Positions 1 through 6,075 of a DNA stretch of 6,075 nucleotides are shown here, piece by piece. This DNA is from Vulcanimicrobiota bacterium (GTDB lineage Bacteria; Vulcanimicrobiota; Vulcanimicrobiia; Vulcanimicrobiales; Vulcanimicrobiaceae): NCBI GenBank assembly GCA_027306845.1, contig DAHUYY010000119.1, positions 1 to 6,075 of the forward strand. Direction: 5' to 3'. The first letter of the stretch is position 1, and each line of letters starts with the position of its first letter. A model generated the notes under the pieces. That model saw only the letters and a program-made list of their open reading frames with translations, was not told where the DNA came from and did no database searches. The position numbers and the translations under genes are program-made.

Positions 1-609
<609 letters not shown>

Positions 610-663
610 GGTGTTTTTGCGTTGTCCTCTTTCGGTGTTACCTGGTGATTGAACGCCTCGAGC

Positions 664-2772
664 TTATGCCGCCGAGGTCTTCTTGCCGGCCGCCTTCGCG
701 ACGATCTCTTCTTCGACCGACTTGGGCGCCTTTTCGTAGTGAGAAAATTCCATCGTGTACGTCGCGCGACCCTGCGTTGCCGAACGCATATCGGTCGCGT
801 AACCGAACATTTCGGAGAGCGGTACGTTGGCCAAAATGACCTGCGCACCACCGGCGACTTCCTCGGTCGCCTGGATCATGCCGCGCCGACGATTCAGGTC
901 GCCGGTGATCGCACCCATATAATCCTTGGGCGTGGTCACTTCAACCTTCATGATCGGCTCGAGCAGAATCGGGCCTGCGGCTCGATTCGCCTCTTTCCAA
1001 CCCATCGAAGCGGCGATTTTGAACGCCATTTCCGACGAGTCGACATCGTGATAGGAGCCGTCGAACGCCGTCGCCTTGAAATCGAGAACCGGATAACCGG
1101 CGAGGACGCCGCTCTGGGCGGACTCTTCGATTCCTTGCATGACGGCCTTCTGGTACTCTTTGGGAACGGTACCGCCGACGATCTTCCATTCGAACTGGAA
1201 GCCGCTTCCCGGCTCCAGCGGCTCGACGCGGAGCCAGATGTCGCCGTACTGGCCCTTACCACCGGACTGTCGAACGAATTTCCCTTGTTTCTCGACCGTC
1301 TTGGTAATAGCTTCTTTGTAGGCGACTTGCGGCTTGCCGACGTTCGCCTCCACCTTAAATTCGCGGCGCAAACGATCGACGATGATTTCGAGATGCAACT
1401 CGCCCATACCGCCGATGATCGTTTGCTGCGTCTCCTCATCGGTTCGCATGCGGAACGTCGGGTCTTCCTGCGCTAGGCGCGCGAGACCCTTGCCGAGTTG
1501 ATCTTGGTCGCCCTTCGTCTTCGGCTCGATCGCCTGGAAGATGACCGGCTCGGGGAAGGTGATCGACTCAAGAATAATCGGCGTCTTTTCGTCGCAGAGC
1601 GTATCGCCGGTGCGCGTATCGGTCAGGCCGACCGCCGCTGCGATGTCGCCCGCGCCGATCGAATCGATATCTTCGCGATGGTTCGCGTGCATGCGCAAGA
1701 TACGCCCGATGCGCTCTTTCTTGCCCGAACGCGCGTTATAGACGTACGAACCCTTATTGAGAATTCCCGAGTAGACGCGGAAGTAGGTCAGGTTCCCGTA
1801 CGGATCGGTGGCGATTTTGAACGCCAGCGCCGAGAAGGGTTCTGCGTCGTCGGGTTTGCGAATAATCTCAACCGACTCGTCTTTCGGATCTTTTCCGACG
1901 ATCGCTTTGGCATCTAACGGCGACGGCAGATAATCCACGACCGCGTCGAGCAACGGCTGCACGCCTTTGTTTTTGAAAGCCGAACCGCAGAGCATCGGGA
2001 GCACCGTGCCGGCGATCGTCGCTTTGCGCAACGCCGCTTTCATGCGCTCGACCGGCATCTCGGCGCCGTCGAAGAACATCTCGAGCAGCGCATCGTCCTG
2101 CTCGGCGATCGCTTCGACGAGCTCTTGACGCCACTTCTCGGCGGTAGCCTTCAACTCGCCGTCTGCGTCGGTGAGCGCTTCGTCGCCCATCGTCGAGCCG
2201 AGATCGTCGGTATAGATAATCTTGTGCATCGTGAAGAGATCGACGACGCCTTTGAAGTTATCTTCGGCACCGATCGGCACCTGAATCGGGACGGCGCGCG
2301 CGCCGAGGCGTTCGCGAATTTTGTCCACGACGTTGAAGAAATCGGCGCCCATGCGATCCATCTTGTTCACGAAGATGATGCGCGGAACTTTATACTTATT
2401 GGCCTGCCGCCAAACCGTCTCCGATTGGGGTTGCACGGCGGCGACGGAATCGAAGAGCGCGACGAGGCCGTCGAGCACGCGAAGGCTGCGCTCTACCTCG
2501 ACGGTGAAATCAACGTGCCCTGGCGTATCGATAATATTGATACGGTTCTCGCGCCACGTCGCAGCGGTAGCGGCGGAGGTGATGGTGATGCCGCGCTCTT
2601 GCTCTTGCACCATCCAGTCCATCGTCGCGGCTCCGTCGTGGACTTCGCCGATTTTATGAACGCGACCGGTATAGAAAAGAATACGCTCGGTGCAGGTGGT
2701 CTTACCCGCGTCGATGTGAGCGGCGATTCCGATATTGCGCGTGCGCTCGAGGGGAAAATCTCGTACTGCCAT
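664..2772 (-). CDS. fusA: Translation elongation factor G (EF-G)
   Basis: EF-G is the GTPase that drives translocation of tRNA and mRNA on the ribosome and helps recycle ribosomes. The protein is full length at 702 residues, close to the usual 690-705. Seen in order: P-loop AHIDAGKT (18-25), RGIT (60-63), DTPGH (82-86), NKMD (136-139), and GSAFKNKG from 263. The domain II/III region includes the GGMGELHLEI signature. The domain IV tip contains GSYHDVDSSE with the His that reaches the decoding centre, and domain V ends in MFGYATDMRSATQGRA. The Lys/Ala-rich C-terminal tail is ordinary. All key residues look intact, so this is a canonical translocating EF-G and not a tetracycline-protection or fusidic-acid paralogue. 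The ATG start matches the family N-terminus. An AAGGAT at 2786-2791 lies 13 nt upstream of it, and rpsG ends 24 nt before. Confidence 0.99.
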   Translation of the reverse strand: MAVRDFPLERTRNIGIAAHIDAGKTTCTERILFYTGRVHKIGEVHDGAATMDWMVQEQERGITITSAATAATWRENRINIIDTPGHVDFTVEVERSLRVLDGLVALFDSVAAVQPQSETVWRQANKYKVPRIIFVNKMDRMGADFFNVVDKIRERLGARAVPIQVPIGAEDNFKGVVDLFTMHKIIYTDDLGSTMGDEALTDADGELKATAEKWRQELVEAIAEQDDALLEMFFDGAEMPVERMKAALRKATIAGTVLPMLCGSAFKNKGVQPLLDAVVDYLPSPLDAKAIVGKDPKDESVEIIRKPDDAEPFSALAFKIATDPYGNLTYFRVYSGILNKGSYVYNARSGKKERIGRILRMHANHREDIDSIGAGDIAAAVGLTDTRTGDTLCDEKTPIILESITFPEPVIFQAIEPKTKGDQDQLGKGLARLAQEDPTFRMRTDEETQQTIIGGMGELHLEIIVDRLRREFKVEANVGKPQVAYKEAITKTVEKQGKFVRQSGGKGQYGDIWLRVEPLEPGSGFQFEWKIVGGTVPKEYQKAVMQGIEESAQSGVLAGYPVLDFKATAFDGSYHDVDSSEMAFKIAASMGWKEANRAAGPILLEPIMKVEVTTPKDYMGAITGDLNRRRGMIQATEEVAGGAQVILANVPLSEMFGYATDMRSATQGRATYTMEFSHYEKAPKSVEEEIVAKAAGKKTSAA

Positions 2773-2796
2773 GTCCTGTTGCGAAATCCTTAGCTT

Positions 2797-3267
2797 CTAC
2801 CAGCGGTAATGAGCGAAGGCCTTATTCGCCTCGGCCATCTTATGAGTGTCTTCGCGCTTCTTGATCGTCGCGCCGGTATTGTTGGCCGCATCGAGCAACT
2901 CGCCCGCCAGCTTCTCTTCCATCGAACGGCCGCCGCGCGCACGCGCGAAACCGATCAGCCAACGCATGCCCATCGCCTGACGACGATCGGGGCGCACTTC
3001 CATCGGCACCTGATAGGTCGCACCACCGACGCGGCGCGGACGAACTTCGACCAGCGGCATCGCATTGGAGAGCGCCTGCGAGAAAACATCCATCGGGTCG
3101 CGCCCCGATTTTTCTCCGACGATATCGAGCGCGGAATAGATAATTCGCTCCGCGGTCGATTTCTTGCCGCTGAGCATCAACTTATTGATGAAGCGCGCGA
3201 GAATCTTCGAATTGAATCGCGGATCCGGGAGAATCTGGCGTTTGGTTGCGGGACCTTTACGTGGCAT
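2797..3267 (-). CDS. rpsG: 30S ribosomal protein S7
   Basis: S7 is a primary binder of the 3' domain of 16S rRNA. It organises the head of the small subunit near the E and A sites. The 156-residue product has the usual bacterial length and the hallmark block NAMPLVEVRPRRVGGATYQ followed by VPMEVRPDRR. Its basic N-terminus is MPRKGPATKR, and HKMAEANKAFAHYRW closes the C-terminus. The ATG start is preceded by AAGAG at 3274-3278, 6 nt away, a modest Shine-Dalgarno. It follows rpsL by only 20 nt. In E. coli S7 represses the operon by binding a structured rpsL-rpsG intercistronic region of about 100 nt; that region has no room here, so any S7 feedback must use another site (inference). Confidence 0.99.
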   Translation of the reverse strand: MPRKGPATKRQILPDPRFNSKILARFINKLMLSGKKSTAERIIYSALDIVGEKSGRDPMDVFSQALSNAMPLVEVRPRRVGGATYQVPMEVRPDRRQAMGMRWLIGFARARGGRSMEEKLAGELLDAANNTGATIKKREDTHKMAEANKAFAHYRW

Positions 3268-3287
3268 ATATCGCTCTTTTTACTCTC

Positions 3288-3728
3288 TTACTTTTTCTTG
3301 TCGCGCTTGGCGCCGTACTTCGAACGCCCTTGTTTACGGTTTGCGGTGCCCGAGGTATCGAGCGTGCCGCGCACGATGTGATAACGGACGCCCGGAAGAT
3401 CTTTCACACGGCCGCCGCGGACGAGCACGACCGAGTGCTCCTGAAGATTGTGTCCGATGCCCGGAATATATGCCGTCACCTCTTCGCCGTTGGTTAGACG
3501 GACGCGAGCGACTTTGCGCAGCGCGGAGTTCGGCTTCTTCGGCGTGACGGTCTTCACTTGCGTGCAAACGCCGCGACGCTGCGGATTACCGACAACCTCG
3601 AAGGTGCGCGTCGGCAGATCGGGGTGCCCCGGTTTCGGGCCGGTCAAAATCATGCGAAATGCGCGGGTTTTGACCTTTTTTTCCGTCTGCTCGCGGCCCT
3701 TACGGACCAACTGGTTAATGGTGGGCAC
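3288..3728 (-). CDS. rpsL: 30S ribosomal protein S12 with an enlarged N-terminal region
   Basis: S12 sits at the decoding centre and helps monitor codon-anticodon pairing. The 146-residue protein has the family core: RRGVCT (51-56), TPKKPNSALRKV (62-73), GHNLQEHSVVLVRGGRVKDLPG (92-113) and RKQGRSKYGAKR (131-142). Lys64 and Lys109 correspond to E. coli Lys43 and Lys88, so the common streptomycin-resistance positions are unmutated. Asp110 matches the residue that RimO methylthiolates in other bacteria. Unusually, about 21 extra residues compared with E. coli lie between the MPTINQLVRKGR opening and RRGVC. They replace the usual K-x-P-A-L segment with a Gly/Pro-rich stretch (MILTGPKPGHPDLPTRTF). 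The start codon is GTG: the conserved MPTINQ opening begins there and AAGGAG lies 5 nt upstream. It is the first gene of the str operon. Confidence 0.98.
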   Translation of the reverse strand: MPTINQLVRKGREQTEKKVKTRAFRMILTGPKPGHPDLPTRTFEVVGNPQRRGVCTQVKTVTPKKPNSALRKVARVRLTNGEEVTAYIPGIGHNLQEHSVVLVRGGRVKDLPGVRYHIVRGTLDTSGTANRKQGRSKYGAKRDKKK

Positions 3729-3733
3729 TCGGA

Positions 3734-3739
3734 CTCCTT
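3734..3739 (-). promoter_or_regulatory. Shine-Dalgarno of rpsL (fixes the GTG start)
   Basis: On the minus strand this reads AAGGAG, a perfect core Shine-Dalgarno, 5 nt before GTG at 3726-3728. It supports the non-ATG start that the conserved S12 N-terminus also demands. Confidence 0.85.
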
Positions 3740-3769
3740 AACAACGCGTTTTGCTTCACACACAAAGTC

Positions 3770-3790
3770 GGCCACACCCGTCGGTGGGCC
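3770..3790 (-). promoter_or_regulatory. Hairpin in the str operon leader
   Basis: On the minus strand GGCCCACC pairs with GGTG-T-GGCC, giving eight GC-rich base pairs with one bulged U and a GACG loop. It lies just after the predicted transcription start and about 40 nt before the rpsL start codon. No U-tract follows, so it does not look like an intrinsic terminator. It could stabilise the messenger or act as a regulatory element. A smaller CCAG-GCT-CTGG hairpin at 3789-3799 overlaps its base and could compete. The pairing is seen in the sequence; any function is inference. Confidence 0.5.
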
Positions 3791-3801
3791 AGAGCCTGGG
3801 G

Positions 3802-3831
3802 AGTATAGCAGGCCCGGGTAAGAGGCGTCAA
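3802..3831 (-). promoter_or_regulatory. Predicted sigma70-type promoter of the str operon
   Basis: On the minus strand, TTGACG (3826-3831) is separated by 18 nt from TATACT (3802-3807). Each hexamer matches five of six consensus bases, and TGC directly before the -10 makes it an extended -10 promoter. The predicted start is near 3795, giving a leader of about 67 nt before rpsL. The bases after the -10 are CCCCAGG; a GC-rich discriminator is typical of ribosomal promoters under stringent (ppGpp) control in the proteobacteria where this is known. Its position, directly ahead of rpsL and just after the hydrolase gene, fits the role. Confidence 0.75.
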
Positions 3832-3860
3832 ACCCTAATGGCGCCGACGCAGCTTTCCCG

Positions 3861-5321
3861 TTACGGCAGCAGCCGCGAACCCGCGATTTTCCCCGCCGAG
3901 TCGATCGCGACGGCGAAGGTGGGGGAGCCTCCGTCGCCGAGCTCGGCCCGGTAGCGATAGAGCGTCAGCCCGGCGCCGAGCCCGCTTTTCCCGAGGAATA
4001 CCCAGCGCTTGGGGCTCCCGAGCGCGCCGATTCCTTTGGCGAGCGAGCGGGTAAACGCCGGGGTAAAGAGCGCCGCGAACGCCGGCTCCATCTCGGCAAG
4101 CGGCGGCTTGCCTGCCCGGTAGGCGGCCCAGAGCGCCTCGATGCGGAGGGTGACCGCCGCGTCCTCGCCGGGGGCGGCGCGCTCGGCGAACGCCGAGGGG
4201 AGCGCGGCGCGCGCGAGCCTGGCGGCGAGGCTCCGAAACGGCGCGTCGCCCTCCGCGGCGAGGCTCCCGGTATTACTGAGAAGGACGACCGCGAGCCCCT
4301 CCTTCGGGAAGAGCGCATTGAAGCAGAAGCCCCCGGCACCCGGTGCGTAGCCGTTGTGCCAGAGCTCGCGCCGACCGTCGAGATCGCCGACGACCCAGCC
4401 CATGCCGTAGCTCGTCGTCGTGCCGTCGGCGAGGCGACCGGGGCTCCACCAGAGCCGACGCATCGCCGGGTTGAGAAGCCGCCCGCCGAGCAAGGCGAGA
4501 TCCCAACGGGCGAGATCGTCGGCACTCGATACGATTCCGCCGGCGCCGGAGTAGAGATCGAGCGAGAGCCGCTGCGCGGGCGGTACGGGAGATACTCCCG
4601 ATCCGTCGGCGAGAAACGGCGTTGCCGGGTGGAGGGCGCGCTGCGCGGCGAAGCCGAGACCGCTCTGCGACATCTTCAACGGAGAGAAAATGCGCCGCTG
4701 CAGAAGCGTCCTATAGGGCTGCGAGGTGACGGCGGCTTCGATTGCAGCGAGCGCGGTGTAATTCGTATTCGAATACTCCCACCGCGAGCCCGGTGAGAAA
4801 TCCGGGCGATCGAGCGACATGAATGCGAGCAGTTGTGCGATATGAATGCGCCCGGTCGTCGGCCAGGGATGCTCGGCCAAATAGGGATAATCGTGCAGAC
4901 CGCTCGTCTGAGCGAGCAATTCACGCACGGTGATCGTTCGCGCATTCGGCAGCATCGGTAGCCATCGCGCGATGCTCTCGTCGAGCGCGAGTCTGCGTTG
5001 CTCGACGAGTTGCAAGGCGATCGCTGCGGTGAATTGCTTGCTGAGCGAGCCGATCGCAAAGGGCGTCTGCGGCGTTACCGGCACGGAGCCCGACGGATCG
5101 GCAGAGCCGAACCCCTCGGCGTAGCGAATGCGCCCGCCCTGCACGACGGCGACCGCGAGCCCCGCGGTGAAATGCCGCGCGAATACTTTCGCCGCAATCG
5201 GGGCGAGCGCCGGATCGGCGACGCCGGGAACGCGGCCATCCGCGCGAGCCGTCCCGATTGACGACGCCATCGAGCACGAAAGGCAAAGCGCTGCGATCGC
5301 CTTCGATATCGTAACCTTCAC
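3861..5321 (-). CDS. Secreted serine hydrolase of the beta-lactamase / class C penicillin-binding protein family
   Basis: This is a 486-residue predicted periplasmic or exported serine enzyme. Residues 1-27 form a Sec-type signal peptide: basic start, a hydrophobic core around IAALCLSC, and a likely cleavage at ARA|DG. The catalytic domain (about 35-352) shows the nucleophile motif S-L-S-K (Ser92, Lys95), the second motif Y-S-N (183-185) and H-N-G (322-324) in place of KTG. HxG is common in the esterase, D-aminopeptidase and PBP4*-like members, so true beta-lactamase activity is doubtful; the substrate cannot be named. An Ala-rich linker of very high GC leads to a C-terminal domain of about 100 residues (385-486) ending in AIDSAGKIAGSRLLP, resembling the accessory tail on some family members. 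The GTG start has AGGAA 8 nt upstream and leads straight into the signal peptide. The 11-nt gap to the regulator gene implies co-expression. Confidence 0.9.
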   Translation of the reverse strand: MKVTISKAIAALCLSCSMASSIGTARADGRVPGVADPALAPIAAKVFARHFTAGLAVAVVQGGRIRYAEGFGSADPSGSVPVTPQTPFAIGSLSKQFTAAIALQLVEQRRLALDESIARWLPMLPNARTITVRELLAQTSGLHDYPYLAEHPWPTTGRIHIAQLLAFMSLDRPDFSPGSRWEYSNTNYTALAAIEAAVTSQPYRTLLQRRIFSPLKMSQSGLGFAAQRALHPATPFLADGSGVSPVPPAQRLSLDLYSGAGGIVSSADDLARWDLALLGGRLLNPAMRRLWWSPGRLADGTTTSYGMGWVVGDLDGRRELWHNGYAPGAGGFCFNALFPKEGLAVVLLSNTGSLAAEGDAPFRSLAARLARAALPSAFAERAAPGEDAAVTLRIEALWAAYRAGKPPLAEMEPAFAALFTPAFTRSLAKGIGALGSPKRWVFLGKSGLGAGLTLYRYRAELGDGGSPTFAVAIDSAGKIAGSRLLP

Positions 5322-5329
5322 CGGTAACG

Positions 5330-5334
5330 TTCCT
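5330..5334 (-). promoter_or_regulatory. Shine-Dalgarno of the serine hydrolase, overlapping the regulator stop codon
   Basis: The minus strand reads ATAGGAACG here. AGGAA lies 8 nt before the GTG start at 5319-5321, and the preceding TAG (5333-5335) is the stop of the GntR gene. The shared bases suggest translational coupling, and they decide the hydrolase start against the longer open frame. Confidence 0.75.
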
Positions 5335-5722
5335 ATCGTGTCAGCGTGCGAAGTTCGTGTTCCATCTGGAGCGCAATTTCGCTCGCAGTATATCCACGAT
5401 GGATAAGCGTTGCAAGACATTGTGCGATTGCATCGCGCAGGGCTTTCGCCCTAGCTCGCTTATCGCTCGCCGGGGTCTGCGCGGCGACGTGCGTGCCGCG
5501 CCGTCCATCGCTGGAGAGCCAGCCGCTCTCCTGCAACTCGTTGTACGCGCGCGCGACGGTATTGGGCGCGACGCCGAGCTCGCCCGCGAGTTGTCGCACC
5601 GTCGGCAGCACGTCACCCGGTTGCAACTCTCCGCGTTCGATAAAGGCCCGAAGTTGTTCGACGATCTGCTGAAACGGTGCGGTCTCGAGATCGGGATCGA
5701 CCGCGAGGAAGAGATCGCTCAC
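5333..5722 (-). CDS. GntR-family transcriptional regulator, YtrA subfamily
   Basis: This is a 129-residue cytoplasmic DNA-binding regulator. Residues 11-79 form the GntR winged helix-turn-helix: APFQQIVEQLRAFIERG, then LQPGDVLPTVRQLAGELGV, NTVARAYNELQESGWL, and the wing GRRGTHVA. The short tail after it (about 50 residues, predicted helical) carries no large effector domain, which is the pattern of the YtrA subfamily. Those regulators usually repress their own operon, often with membrane proteins or ABC transporters. The GTG start at 5720-5722 is preferred because it overlaps the upstream gene's TGA as GTGA and gives the usual family length. The open frame continues upstream to 5794, but that stretch lies inside the membrane-protein gene. 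The neighbours suggest it controls this three-gene cluster; the inducer is unknown. Confidence 0.9.
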   Translation of the reverse strand: MSDLFLAVDPDLETAPFQQIVEQLRAFIERGELQPGDVLPTVRQLAGELGVAPNTVARAYNELQESGWLSSDGRRGTHVAAQTPASDKRARAKALRDAIAQCLATLIHRGYTASEIALQMEHELRTLTR

Positions 5723-6075
5723 GCGCGCGCTTTCGTTTTCGAACGAGCCATATACACCATATGGGCGCTCAGCCAAAGCGACAAAACTCCCCACACTACC
5801 AATGTTATCAACCCGACGATGCGTTCGTTATGTGTGATGCGTTCGAGAGTGAAGTTATCGAAGTCAACGAACAACATAATGAGCCCGGTCGCAAGGACAC
5901 ACGCCAACCCGGTATCGCGAATTCTCCGCATGCGCTCGTCGATACGCTCGCGTTCCGGATCGAAACTTTGCAGTTGCGTCGGAGCGCTCGCGGTGTACCA
6001 TGCGACAGCGACCATGGCGAACACACAGGACAGCGCGATTCCGGCAGCGAGTCGGGACGCCGTATCGAGCAGGTA
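5719..6075 (-). CDS. Small integral-membrane protein, 3' part (5' end off the window)
   Basis: I do not recognise the family. The frame is open to the right edge, giving 118 residues. Three hydrophobic segments are visible: one near the edge (around LAAGIALSCVFAMVAVAWY), one around TGLACVLATGLIMLFVDF, and one around IVGLITLVVWGVLSLWL. They are separated by a charged stretch, FDPERERIDERMRRIRD, and a short loop; the tail ARSKTKARA is basic. Candidate starts exist at GTG 6022-6024 and ATG 6013-6015, but both fall inside the first hydrophobic segment, so the true start is probably beyond the window. The TGA overlaps the GTG of the GntR gene by four bases (GTGA), so the two are very likely co-translated. 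A small membrane partner beside a YtrA-type regulator fits a signal-sensing or envelope role, but this is inference. Confidence 0.75.
   Translation of the reverse strand, partial: YLLDTASRLAAGIALSCVFAMVAVAWYTASAPTQLQSFDPERERIDERMRRIRDTGLACVLATGLIMLFVDFDNFTLERITHNERIVGLITLVVWGVLSLWLSAHMVYMARSKTKARA

Noticed and set aside
2125..3381. Plus-strand open frames opposite fusA and rpsG/rpsL
   Set aside because: They run exactly antisense to EF-G, S7 and S12 and have no family motif of their own.
3832..3860. Intrinsic terminator after the hydrolase
   Set aside because: Only a GGCGCC palindrome is present; there is no extended stem and no T-run on the minus strand.
5274..5285. Possible lipoprotein cysteine in the hydrolase signal (LCLSC)
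   Set aside because: The -3 position before Cys16 is Cys, not the Leu/Val/Ile of a lipobox, and a good ARA|D signal peptidase I site follows.
5322..5420. Extended N-terminus of the serine hydrolase (33 extra residues)
   Set aside because: It overlaps the GntR coding region, would bury the signal peptide internally, and lacks a good ribosome binding site; the GTG at 5321 has one.
5723..5794. Extended N-terminus of the GntR regulator (24 extra residues)
   Set aside because: It lies inside the membrane-protein gene. The GTGA overlap start gives the normal family length.

Overview
The window is bacterial chromosome with moderately high GC. All genes I can support lie on the minus strand. Transcription therefore runs from high to low coordinates, and the gene order below follows that direction. 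The right part (about 6075 to 3861) is a compact three-gene cluster. It holds the 3' end of a small integral-membrane protein, a YtrA-type GntR regulator joined to it by a GTGA stop/start overlap, and a secreted serine beta-lactamase/PBP-like hydrolase whose ribosome binding site overlaps the regulator's stop codon. The three are probably one transcript.

The left part (3831 to 1) is a classical str operon: promoter, short leader with a hairpin, rpsL (S12), rpsG (S7), fusA (EF-G) and the first half of tuf (EF-Tu), which runs off the left edge. The spacers are 20, 24 and 54 nt. A good sigma70-like promoter sits in the 132-nt gap between the hydrolase and rpsL. It has TTGACG, an 18-nt spacer and an extended TGC-TATACT, followed by a CCCC discriminator. 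I see no clear terminator in that gap, so some read-through from the hydrolase cluster into the str operon is possible.

Taxonomy can only be inferred. The ribosomal genes are bacterial. S12 starts like the Thermus/Gram-positive form (MPTINQLVRKGR) but carries an unusual insertion of about 21 residues compared with E. coli. EF-Tu has NAK where SAL is usual. Together with GC-rich DNA and three GTG starts, this suggests a deep-branching, poorly sampled phylum; something near Eremiobacterota (WPS-2) is a guess, not a result.

The str operon supplies the decoding-centre protein S12, the 30S head protein S7 and the two main elongation GTPases. The upstream cluster looks like a self-regulated envelope function. 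I found no CRISPR, phage, insertion sequence, toxin-antitoxin or other defence system here. The most distinctive signals are the S12 insertion, the EF-Tu G5 variant, the leader hairpin that could alternatively pair with the rpsL start, and the regulator-hydrolase coupling. None of these alone proves a new system.
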